NCBI GenBank assembly: GCA_039188505.1
Contig: JBCCZC010000034.1
Span: 1-23,463 of the forward strand
Reading direction: 5' to 3'
Length of the DNA: 23,463 bases
Origin: JBCCZC01 sp039188505
GTDB lineage: Bacteria; Pseudomonadota; Gammaproteobacteria; Xanthomonadales; SZUA-38
In this document: positions 8,230 through 14,878 of the stretch, piece after piece
Layout: each line of letters starts with the position of its first letter
How positions within the stretch are numbered: position 1 is the first letter of the stretch
Program-made: the position numbers and the translations under genes
Notes under the pieces: generated by a model
The model's input: only the letters and a program-made list of their open reading frames with translations
Database searches by the model: none
What the model was told of the DNA's origin: nothing

Positions 8230-8246
8230 CTTAACTCCGGCTTAAC
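8230..8246 (+). promoter_or_regulatory. CTTAAC-N5-CTTAAC direct repeat, PmrA/BasR-box-like
   Basis: Two identical hexamers CTTAAC start 11 bases apart, one DNA turn, as expected for a tandem-bound OmpR/PhoB-type response regulator. The half-site closely resembles the YTTAAK half-site with 5-bp spacing known for PmrA (BasR). It lies about 25-40 bases upstream of the TonB-like gene's possible starts, in the region where a promoter would be. No two-component regulator is encoded in the window, so the cognate protein is unknown. Confidence 0.45.
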
Positions 8247-8270
8247 CCGCTGTCCCGTAACGTGGTGCGG

Positions 8271-8930
8271 ATGCAGGACCGGGGAATGCGAACGTCGCCG
8301 CCGCAGCGGCTGACGGTGGCCATCTGCGCCGCCGTGCTGCTACACGTGCTCGTGCTGTTCCTCTATCGGGATTGGCGGCCGGCGGCCCCGGAGGTTCTCG
8401 ACGAGACCGCTGTAGAAATCACGCTGACGACGGCTCCGCCGCGGCCACCCGAGCGCCCCGTGCGCGTCGAGTCCAGCCCACCGCCACCCCCGGCCCCGGT
8501 CGTCATCGAGGCCCGGCCCCGCGTGTCCGAACCGCCGCCGACGGTCGTCACCGTCGATCCCGCCCCGGAAACCGAGCCGCCGGCCGCCGAGGTATCCGCC
8601 GAGACCGAGCGGGTGCGCGCCATCATCCGCTCGCTCGATCGCTTCAACCTTGCGGACCCGTCGGCGGACGTGCCGGCACCGGATTCTCCGCCGCCGCGTT
8701 TTCTCGGCGGTGAACCGACCGGGCCCACCGTCGCCATGGTGCTCGATCACGACGAGATCGCGTTGCCCTTCGAGGACTCGGAGATGGAGGTGCGGATGTA
8801 CTCCGGGGGCGTCCGAGGCGACCTCGAGCGCCTCGGCGATGCGGTGACAAAGACCTGGGAGTTCAAGACGCCGGGCGGCATGCGGATCCGCTGCGCGTGG
8901 ATCCTCGTGATCTACACCTGTAGCTGGTAG
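8271..8930 (+). CDS. TonB-like proline-rich envelope protein
   Basis: This 219-residue protein has TonB-type architecture: a short basic cytoplasmic N-terminus, one membrane helix at about residues 14-31 (VAICAAVLLHVLVLFLY), then a long Pro/Glu-rich periplasmic spacer at about 40-110. After this comes a predicted helix (TERVRAIIRSLDRFNL) and a C-terminal domain ending GGMRIRCAWILVIYTCSW. That end has two cysteines that could form a disulfide and does not show the usual TonB YP motif, so it is probably not a housekeeping TonB. It may be a paralogue that energises or scaffolds an envelope system. No exbB/exbD genes are nearby. The start is uncertain: GTG at 8262, ATG at 8271 or ATG at 8286, all with poor ribosome-binding sites. 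Confidence 0.72.
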   Translation: MQDRGMRTSPPQRLTVAICAAVLLHVLVLFLYRDWRPAAPEVLDETAVEITLTTAPPRPPERPVRVESSPPPPPAPVVIEARPRVSEPPPTVVTVDPAPETEPPAAEVSAETERVRAIIRSLDRFNLADPSADVPAPDSPPPRFLGGEPTGPTVAMVLDHDEIALPFEDSEMEVRMYSGGVRGDLERLGDAVTKTWEFKTPGGMRIRCAWILVIYTCSW

Positions 8931-9069
8931 GCGCCGGCCTGCGCGCCCAGGGGGCGGTTCCCTACGCGCCGGTGCGGCCTTTCCGGGTCGCCATCCGGGC
9001 GCCTATCGCGGCAGCATGATCCCAGCGGAGCGCACCTTGCGGCCGCAGGCAGAAGTCAGGGAGGACGTC

Positions 9070-9288
9070 ATGCCGCACACCAAGGAGATTCCGATCATCG
9101 AGCTTTCATCCACGGCGAAGGCGCCCCCGCTGACGCCGGCCGAGCGGCGCTGGCTGAGCGATTTCCGCGCCTCGCTCCCACCGCGGGAAGACCCACCGCC
9201 GGCCACCGGCCGACCGCCCCATTGGGGCTGGGTCATCGGCTTCTGGTTCTGCACGGGGGCGACCGCGGTGCTGGCGAGTCTTCAGTGA
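9070..9288 (+). CDS. Small C-terminally anchored membrane protein
   Basis: A 72-residue product with no family I recognise. The first 50 residues are polar and Pro-rich (LTPAERRWLSDFRASL at about 21-36 looks like an amphipathic helix), and residues about 52-70 (WVIGFWFCTGATAVLASL) form a single membrane segment at the extreme C-terminus. It is therefore a tail-anchored inner-membrane protein with a cytoplasmic face. The start is well supported: GGGAGGA lies five bases before the ATG at 9070, while an in-frame ATG at 9016 has none. It precedes the PqqB-like gene by 48 bases on the same strand. Confidence 0.65.
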   Translation: MPHTKEIPIIELSSTAKAPPLTPAERRWLSDFRASLPPREDPPPATGRPPHWGWVIGFWFCTGATAVLASLQ

Positions 9289-9336
9289 ACCGGGAAGGTG
9301 TAGGATCGGTGCACGTCATCGCGGATTCAGTGACAG

Positions 9337-10266
9337 ATGCTCATAATTCTAGGCCTCGCTCTGCTGCTGTACGGCAGTACCGCCGCCGGCGAGGAGGCAC
9401 CGTTCGTCATCGTCCTCGGGATCGGTCAGGACGGCGGCCTGCCGCAGCTCGGCCGCGAGGACGATCCCGCCTGGCGGGGCGGGCGACTGCCGCGCACGGC
9501 GACATCGCTGGCCCTCGTCCGCCCGGGGACCGGCCAGCGCTGGCTCTTCGAGGCCACGCCCGACATCCGCCAGCAGATGCGCCGTCTCTCCCAGTGGGTG
9601 CCGCGGGACGGCACCCGCGGGAGCTACCTCGACGGGATCTTTCTGACCCACGCCCATATCGGGCACTACGCAGGGCTCATGCTGCTCGGCCACGAGTCCA
9701 TGGGCGCGCGGGATATTCCGGTCTATGCGATGCCTCGGATGCGCGACTATCTGACCACCAACGGCCCCTGGACCCAGCTCGTGGACTACGGCAACATCGC
9801 GCTGCGGCCGCTCGAGGCGGATCGACCGACGGCGCTTGGGGAGGAACTCCGGGTCACACCGTTTCTCGTGCCGCACCGGGACGAATTCAGCGAGACCGTG
9901 GGGTACCGCATCGACGGACCCAACCGATCCCTGGTGTTCATTCCCGACATCGACAGCTGGGAGGAATTCGATGCGCAGGGGACCGCCATCGAGGCACTGG
10001 TCCAGGAAGTCGACTATGCCCTGCTGGATGCGACATTTTTCGACAACAACGAGATCCCCGGCCGGGACATGTCCGGCTTTCCGCATCCGCGCATCCGGGA
10101 CACGATGGACCGGCTGAGCGGCCTCGCGGAAGCGGTGCGGAACCGGGTGATGTTCATCCATCTCAATCACACCAATCCTGCGCTCGACGCGGAGTCCGAG
10201 GCCCGGAGCGAGATTATCCGGCGGGGCTTCAGTGTTGCCGAGCCCGGTCAGCGCCTGTCACTTTGA
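9337..10266 (+). CDS. Exported PqqB-like MBL-fold protein
   Basis: The 309-residue product has a signal peptide (residues 1-18, ending STAAG) and then a metallo-beta-lactamase-fold domain like PqqB, including GIGQDGGLPQ near residue 30 and FLTHAHIGHYAG with His105, His107 and His110. The canonical HxHxDH aspartate is Gly109 here. Other possible ligands are the Asp residues of IPDIDSWEEF and the His residues of FIHLNHTN near the end. True PqqB is cytoplasmic and sits in a pqq cluster; no pqqA, C, D or E is present, and this copy is exported. I therefore call it a periplasmic PqqB paralogue of unknown reaction, not a PQQ biosynthesis gene. Its stop overlaps the convergent cytochrome gene by nine bases. 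Confidence 0.85.
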   Translation: MLIILGLALLLYGSTAAGEEAPFVIVLGIGQDGGLPQLGREDDPAWRGGRLPRTATSLALVRPGTGQRWLFEATPDIRQQMRRLSQWVPRDGTRGSYLDGIFLTHAHIGHYAGLMLLGHESMGARDIPVYAMPRMRDYLTTNGPWTQLVDYGNIALRPLEADRPTALGEELRVTPFLVPHRDEFSETVGYRIDGPNRSLVFIPDIDSWEEFDAQGTAIEALVQEVDYALLDATFFDNNEIPGRDMSGFPHPRIRDTMDRLSGLAEAVRNRVMFIHLNHTNPALDAESEARSEIIRRGFSVAEPGQRLSL

Positions 10267-10611
10267 CGCGCGAGGAGTCGGTCCTGGCAGGGGCGGCATG
10301 AGTTCGGGCGCGAGCGGCTTGCGGCGGGAACGCTCGTCGGGACCATAGTTGCGCGCCAGGTAGGTGACGATGGCAGTCTCGACCTGGGGACGGAGCGGCC
10401 AGAGTCCATGTTCGGCCTGCATCCAGCGAATGAGCTCGCGCCAGCGATTCGCCGATCCGCGGTTCTGGATGATCAGCTGTGGCGAGTGGCAGGCGACGCA
10501 ATGGTTGCGAACGTCGGTCACGCCGTCGTCTTCGGCCAGACCGTCGCCGTCGAGGCCGCAGACCGTGGCCGGGACGACGAGTGCCAGGAGCGCGAGCGCG
10601 CTAGATCGCAC
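10258..10611 (-). CDS. sorB: Small periplasmic cytochrome c, SorB-like subunit
   Basis: A 117-residue protein with a signal peptide (hydrophobic 4-17) and one c-type heme site CVACH (Cys38, Cys41, His42). Met64 in RWMQAEHGLW is a likely sixth heme ligand. It is the size of the SorB electron-accepting subunit of sulfite:cytochrome c oxidoreductase. I chose the GTG at 10609-10611, which overlaps the last 11 bases of the sulfite oxidase gene, so the two are translationally coupled and very likely form a complex. The frame is open further upstream to 10773, but that part is antisense-like and lacks a signal peptide. The last residues are Pro/Lys-rich. The gene name rests on context and heme motif only. 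Confidence 0.85.
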   Translation of the reverse strand: MRSSALALLALVVPATVCGLDGDGLAEDDGVTDVRNHCVACHSPQLIIQNRGSANRWRELIRWMQAEHGLWPLRPQVETAIVTYLARNYGPDERSRRKPLAPELMPPLPGPTPRASK

Positions 10612-11821
10612 GGATCGCGACCCGATGGCATGCGTTGTTGAGATAGCCCCGCGGGTTCCATCCCGGCACCACCATCGGCTGGGCTCGACCGTCGCCATCG
10701 GTGGCCCGCGCCCAGACCTCGTAGTAGCCCTCGGTGGGCAGGGTGACCTCTGCGGCGTATTGCTGCCAAGCATGACGGTTCACCGGCGGCTCCAGGATCG
10801 CAGGATGCCAGCGCTGGCCGAAATCGATGGAAACGTCGACCCGGGCAACGGCGCTGGCGCCACACCAGGCGTGCCCGCGGACCGGTAGCGGAACGGCGCG
10901 CTTGTAGAGGGTCCCCGATTGCGGTCGGGTCACCAGTGATTTCACGGGCATGGCCTCGATGATGCAGAGCGCATCGTCTTCCACGACCTCGCCCGGCGAG
11001 ATCGGCTTGCACGGTACCCGGTACGACTGGCCGCCCATCTTGGCGCCATCGTGGACCCGATCGCGGACGCTGATGCGTTGGACCCATTTCCCGCTCGTGG
11101 AGCCCGGGGCGCCGCCGAAGACGAGTCGTAGCGGGTATCCATGCTCCAGCGGCAGCGGATGGCCGTTCATGCCGAAGGCGAGCATGGATTCGGGCTCGAG
11201 AGCACGCGCGATCGGGACCCCACGGGAGATCGCATCACGGCGCGGATCGCCGCTGAGGTGACGGTCGGCGGCGTGAAAGCCGATATAGACCGCGTTCTCA
11301 CGCACGCCGCAGGCCTGCAGCACGTCGCGTAGCCGGATGCCGTCCCAGGCCGGACAGCCGACGGCGCCGATCGTCCACTGGTTGCCGGTCGCCGGCGGCT
11401 GGAACTCGTGCCGGCCATTGCCGCCGCATTCCAGGACCAGCTGCTGGCTGACCGGTTCGAACTGATCCCGGAGTTCGGTAAGCGAGAACGTCCGGGACTC
11501 ACGGACGGCCTCACCGTCGATCGCCAGCCTCCAGCCGGCGGCGTCCGGCTTTAGCGGTGGCGTGCCGTTGTTGCGCACGAATAGCCGCTCGGCCGGCGTG
11601 ACCCGGTCGTCGAGAAGATGCGCGGGCGTTTCCACGCTCAGTGGGCGGTCATTGAGCGTCACCAGGCCGCGATCCTTTTCCGTCGGATACGGACCCGTCG
11701 ACGCCTTCGCCAGAGCCACGGGCAGCATGCCGGCGGGCAGGAATTCGCCAAAGACGATGGGTGCTCCGATGAGTGCCGCGAGCCGTTTCAGGAAGGCGCG
11801 TCTGGAAGCGTGCTCAGCCAT
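10601..11821 (-). CDS. sorA: Tat-exported sulfite oxidase, SorA-like molybdoenzyme
   Basis: A 406-residue molybdopterin-dependent oxidase of the sulfite oxidase family, which oxidises sulfite to sulfate in the periplasm. The N-terminus has a twin-arginine signal (SRRAFLK at residues 6-12, hydrophobic tract to about 39). The molybdenum-ligating cysteine is Cys132 in LECGGNGR. The substrate-side segment FVRNNGTPP (81-89) carries Arg83. The molybdopterin domain spans about 80-270 and the dimerisation domain about 285-406, ending in GYLNNACHRVAI. Electrons should pass to the overlapping downstream cytochrome gene. It starts 31 bases after the stop of the cysteine desulfidase gene on the same strand. 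SoxC-type or other sulfite-oxidase-like substrates cannot be excluded, but the adjacent cytochrome favours the SorAB type. Confidence 0.9.
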   Translation of the reverse strand: MAEHASRRAFLKRLAALIGAPIVFGEFLPAGMLPVALAKASTGPYPTEKDRGLVTLNDRPLSVETPAHLLDDRVTPAERLFVRNNGTPPLKPDAAGWRLAIDGEAVRESRTFSLTELRDQFEPVSQQLVLECGGNGRHEFQPPATGNQWTIGAVGCPAWDGIRLRDVLQACGVRENAVYIGFHAADRHLSGDPRRDAISRGVPIARALEPESMLAFGMNGHPLPLEHGYPLRLVFGGAPGSTSGKWVQRISVRDRVHDGAKMGGQSYRVPCKPISPGEVVEDDALCIIEAMPVKSLVTRPQSGTLYKRAVPLPVRGHAWCGASAVARVDVSIDFGQRWHPAILEPPVNRHAWQQYAAEVTLPTEGYYEVWARATDGDGRAQPMVVPGWNPRGYLNNACHRVAIRAI

Positions 11822-11852
11822 GGCGGGATCATCGCCGATCGGGGCGCGCGTG

Positions 11853-13079
11853 TCAGTCGGGGCCAGCCGTCAGCAGGGCGAGCAGCCGCTTGTCGAGGGT
11901 CGGACCGGTCGCCGCTGCGATTCCCCCAAGCCGTCGGAGGGCCTGGGCGGTATCGCTGCCCTCGAGACCGTCTCCGCCGTCGCCGTCCTCACCGCTCCGC
12001 GCGATCTCGATCGCCGTTCGCAGCGCCACGCCGATCTTGATCGCGCAGGTGGCGTTGGCGCCGTCGCAGAGCGTGCCCGCATGGGCATCGACCATGGTCG
12101 TCATGACGCGATCCACGCCCGCCACACCGCGGCCCTCGAGCCAGGCAATGCCGCAGCCGACGGCGGTCGCGGAGGCCGAAACGCCGCCGCAGAGGGGCCC
12201 CACGCGTCCGATTCGCGCCTTGATGGCTAGGTTGGCGAGATGGGCGAGGGCAAGCCCCCGGAGGCGCCGGTCGCGGGAATGCTTCGCGCCCGCGGTGGCC
12301 GTCCAGTACCCGAGGCTCACGGTCAGGCCGGAGTTGCCGCTGCCGCCGGCGGTTGCCACGGCCATGGACCGGCCCTTCATGCGCCGATTGACGATCGCCG
12401 TGACGAGCCGGACAGGGCAGTTTCGCTGCTCCTCAAGGAGATCTTCGGCGAGCTGCAGATTGTGCCGCAGCGCGGCGTCAACCACGGTCAGACCCTCGTG
12501 GCGCAGGCTCTCCGCGGCCGCGACGATCGCTGCGGCATCGCCAAGCCGCTCGATGACCGCCCCGTCGTCCGGCGCGACAGCAACGCTCGGGCCGGGCGTC
12601 GACTGCGGGCTGTCATCGACGCTGATCGCAACGACGCGGTCATGGCGTTCGGCGACCGTGGCGGTCGCAGTCCGACGACCTGCCATGACGCTCACTTCGA
12701 TCCTCAACCCGCGCTCGGCGAGCGGTTCGGCCGTGGCGGCATCCGCAGCGACCAGCGCACGAGCCTGCTCACGGTGAGCAGCGCTGGCGGCGCCGAGGAC
12801 GTCCAGCGTCGCCGGCGCTCCGGTGGCGCAGGCGCCGAGCGCCGCAGCGGCCGCCGGGCCCCGCAACTTCGTTCCCGGTAGGCCCACGGCCAGCGCGTTC
12901 TTGTGTGTGCCGACATCGGCCTGGGCGATGACCCGCTCCGGCGGCGTTCCGAGGGCGTGGGCCGCCGCCCGGGCGCAAAGCGCGATGGCCGCGGGCTCCG
13001 TGCAGCCGGTTGCGAGCCCGATCTCCCGACGCAGCAGATCGGCCGTCCAGCGGGGGGGTGTGGCCTGTCCCGGTTCCAT
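11853..13079 (-). CDS. cyuA: L-cysteine desulfidase / serine dehydratase alpha-family protein
   Basis: A 408-residue member of the UPF0597 family (serine dehydratase alpha fold), which includes CyuA/YhaM and archaeal CdsB, iron-sulfur enzymes that split L-cysteine to pyruvate, ammonia and hydrogen sulfide. Diagnostic blocks are ATGCTEPAA (Cys26), GGSGNSGLTV (245-254), GPLCGGVSASA (Cys297) and LCDGANATCA (Cys338, Cys345). The Cys26/Cys297/Cys338 pattern matches the cluster-ligand spacing known for CdsB. It is cytoplasmic. It is the first gene of a compact set with a sulfite oxidase and its cytochrome, which supports a sulfur role over plain serine breakdown. A 15-bp palindrome lies two bases before its ATG in place of a Shine-Dalgarno site. 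Substrate preference (Cys or Ser) is inferred. Confidence 0.87.
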   Translation of the reverse strand: MEPGQATPPRWTADLLRREIGLATGCTEPAAIALCARAAAHALGTPPERVIAQADVGTHKNALAVGLPGTKLRGPAAAAALGACATGAPATLDVLGAASAAHREQARALVAADAATAEPLAERGLRIEVSVMAGRRTATATVAERHDRVVAISVDDSPQSTPGPSVAVAPDDGAVIERLGDAAAIVAAAESLRHEGLTVVDAALRHNLQLAEDLLEEQRNCPVRLVTAIVNRRMKGRSMAVATAGGSGNSGLTVSLGYWTATAGAKHSRDRRLRGLALAHLANLAIKARIGRVGPLCGGVSASATAVGCGIAWLEGRGVAGVDRVMTTMVDAHAGTLCDGANATCAIKIGVALRTAIEIARSGEDGDGGDGLEGSDTAQALRRLGGIAAATGPTLDKRLLALLTAGPD

Positions 13080-13080
13080 T

Positions 13081-13095
13081 GCACCATGATGGTGC
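13081..13095. promoter_or_regulatory. 15-bp palindrome abutting the desulfidase start
   Basis: GCACCATGATGGTGC is a perfect 7-bp inverted repeat around one central base. It occupies the ribosome-binding position of the minus-strand gene starting at 13079 and lies in the 116-base divergent region shared with the plus-strand exchanger gene. As DNA it looks like a dimer operator. As RNA it can fold a 5-bp stem with a 5-base loop over the translation start. Confidence 0.4.
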
Positions 13096-13195
13096 TGCGG
13101 GCTCCCGACGCCGTGATTTCGATCAAGGAACGAGCGGACGGATTTCGCCGTGCCGACGTGTAGACTTGAGCCCCTGTCTCGGGGAATCGGAGTTC

Positions 13196-14167
13196 ATGGC
13201 CTACGTCGCCGTGCTGCTCGGTATCGCGCTCCTGATCTGGAGCGCCGACAAGTTCGTGACCGGTGCGTCGGCGGCGGCGCGGCAATTCGGCATGCCGGCC
13301 TTGCTGATCGGCATGCTCGTCGTGGGCTTCGGGACCTCGGCCCCGGAGATCGTCGTCTCGCTCTTCGCCGCGCTCGACGGCAACCCCGGTCTGGCGCTCG
13401 GCAACGCCTACGGGTCGAACATCGTCAACATCTCGCTCATTCTGGGGATCACGGCGCTGATCACGCCGGTCGCAGTGACGTCGAAGGTGCTGCGGAAGGA
13501 GCTGCCGATCCTGACTGCGGTCACGGCCCTGGCAGGCTGGCAGCTGACGGACGGGGAGCTGAGCCGGAGCGACGCGCTGGTGCTGCTGATCGGTTTCGTG
13601 CTTCTCGCGATCTGGCAGATCCGGAACGGCCTGGCCGAGGACGTCGATGACGCTCTCGCTGATGACATGCGCATCGAGATCACGCGCAAGCTCGTTCCGC
13701 TGCGCGTCGCGCTGACGTCCCTCGCGATCGGTTTCGTGGTGCTCGTGATCAGCTCGCGGATGCTGGTCTGGGGCGCCGTGGAGATCGCGCTCGCTCTCGG
13801 GCTGAGCGATCTGGTCGTGGGCCTGACGATCGTCGCGATCGGAACGTCCCTGCCCGAGCTGGCCTCGTCGATCGTGGCTGCGCGGAAAGGCGAGCACGAC
13901 CTGGCGCTCGGCAATGTCATCGGCTCGAACCTGTTCAATACCCTGCTGGTCGTCGGCATCGCCGGCGCGATCTCACCAACGCGGATCCCCGACGTGATGC
14001 TGGGTCGGGACTGGCTGGTGATGGCGGGGCTGACGGTCGCCATGACCATCTTCGGCATCGGGCTGCGCCGGGATCGTCCCCAGGGCCGAATCAACCGCAT
14101 CGAGGGTGGCCTGTTTGTCGCCTGCTTTGTCGGCTACACCACCTGGCTGCTGCTCACGATCCGCTGA
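13196..14167 (+). CDS. Calcium/sodium antiporter, CaCA family (YrbG-like)
   Basis: A 323-residue inner-membrane antiporter of the calcium/cation exchanger family, which exports Ca2+ in exchange for Na+ or H+. Both family alpha-repeats are complete: GFGTSAPE...GNAYGSNIVNISLILG (about 44-84) and AIGTSLPE...GNVIGSNLFNTLLVVG (about 214-254). About ten membrane segments are visible, split by an acidic cytoplasmic loop (AEDVDDALADD) near residue 150. I chose the ATG at 13196, preceded by CGGAG; the open frame upstream overlaps the divergent desulfidase gene. It ends six bases before the convergent thioredoxin-like gene. The length fits E. coli YrbG. The cation pair cannot be told from sequence alone. 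Confidence 0.94.
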   Translation: MAYVAVLLGIALLIWSADKFVTGASAAARQFGMPALLIGMLVVGFGTSAPEIVVSLFAALDGNPGLALGNAYGSNIVNISLILGITALITPVAVTSKVLRKELPILTAVTALAGWQLTDGELSRSDALVLLIGFVLLAIWQIRNGLAEDVDDALADDMRIEITRKLVPLRVALTSLAIGFVVLVISSRMLVWGAVEIALALGLSDLVVGLTIVAIGTSLPELASSIVAARKGEHDLALGNVIGSNLFNTLLVVGIAGAISPTRIPDVMLGRDWLVMAGLTVAMTIFGIGLRRDRPQGRINRIEGGLFVACFVGYTTWLLLTIR

Positions 14168-14173
14168 ATCGGC

Positions 14174-14707
14174 TTACGGGGTGACGGCGTCGAGAGCCCC
14201 GCGGAGTTCGGCGGCCCAGAACGGAGCGCGGCGGGTCGCTCGCTGCCAGTGCTTGCTGAGGCCCGCCACGCGCTCCTCGTCCTGCATTGCGAGGCCAAGG
14301 TGCCAGCGAATCCGCCCTTCGGTGTCGACCACGAACACGCCCGGTGTGCCGCGCACTCCGTATTCGCTGGCGATCGCTTCGCCCTCTTCAACGAGGCGGA
14401 ATTCGAAACCGTACTCTTCCAGGTAGCCGGCCGGGTCGCCGTCGTCCTCCTCGAACACGCTGATCGACAGCACGTCCACGCCCCCGTACTCGTCCACGAT
14501 GCTCTGCAGGTGGGGCATGAACTGCTTGCAGTAGGGGCACCATGTGGCCCAGAAGAACAGCACGACGGGTCGATCACGCTGGCCACCGACGGCAATGGCC
14601 TGGCCGTCAACATCGATCGCTTCGAAGGCCGGGGCGTCGACCGGATCGAAGGCCAGCGCCGGCGTTGCCGAGAGCAGAGCGAAGCAGAGGAGGGCGAGTC
14701 GGGCCAT
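14174..14707 (-). CDS. Periplasmic TlpA/DsbE-type thioredoxin-like protein
   Basis: A 177-residue protein with a signal peptide (residues 1-19, MARLALLCFALLSATPALA) and a thioredoxin fold of the TlpA/ResA class. The redox motif is FWATWCPYCKQ (Cys57, Cys60) and the cis-proline loop is YGVRGTPGVFVVD. Such proteins usually reduce periplasmic disulfides, for instance in cytochrome c maturation, but a CPYC pair is also found in more oxidising members. The insert EEDDGDPAGYLEEYGFEF between the active site and the cis-proline is family-typical. The start at 14707 follows an AGGA at about 11 bases; the frame stays open to 15439 but only as antisense to the next gene. It is divergent from the ammonia-lyase operon and convergent with the exchanger. 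Confidence 0.9.
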   Translation of the reverse strand: MARLALLCFALLSATPALAFDPVDAPAFEAIDVDGQAIAVGGQRDRPVVLFFWATWCPYCKQFMPHLQSIVDEYGGVDVLSISVFEEDDGDPAGYLEEYGFEFRLVEEGEAIASEYGVRGTPGVFVVDTEGRIRWHLGLAMQDEERVAGLSKHWQRATRRAPFWAAELRGALDAVTP

Positions 14708-14760
14708 GGGTGCGATTCCTGGTGCGATGATGCAAGTTGACCGCCGCCGAGTGCCTTTGC

Positions 14761-14802
14761 TTTCGCACCGAGTCGACGCGGTCTTTGCGCGCGTGTGCGA
14801 AA
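14761..14802. repeat. 8-bp inverted repeat with 26-base spacer in divergent region
   Basis: TTTCGCAC (14761-14768) and GTGCGAAA (14795-14802) are exact inverse complements with centres 34 bases apart, roughly three helical turns. They lie midway between the divergent starts at 14707 and 14879. They may be two half-sites of a regulator acting on both genes; some chance occurrence is possible. Confidence 0.3.
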
Positions 14803-14878
14803 ATCCCGCGGAATACAGCCGCGACGGTCCCGCGCCTGATGCGCGCCACGATCGCATCGCCAAGGAGAGTTTGGTCCC

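Noticed and set aside
9337..10266. Annotation as pqqB in PQQ synthesis
   Set aside because: There is a signal peptide, an altered metal motif and no pqq neighbour.
9222..10301. 359-codon plus-strand open frame
   Set aside because: It overlaps the PqqB-like gene in another frame; the product is Arg/Pro/Ala-rich without structure, whereas the PqqB-like frame has a signal peptide and motifs.
12704..13897. 397-codon minus-strand open frame
   Set aside because: It is antisense to the Ca2+ exchanger and out of frame over the desulfidase; His/Asp/Arg/Gln-rich repeats are typical of reversed membrane-protein codons.
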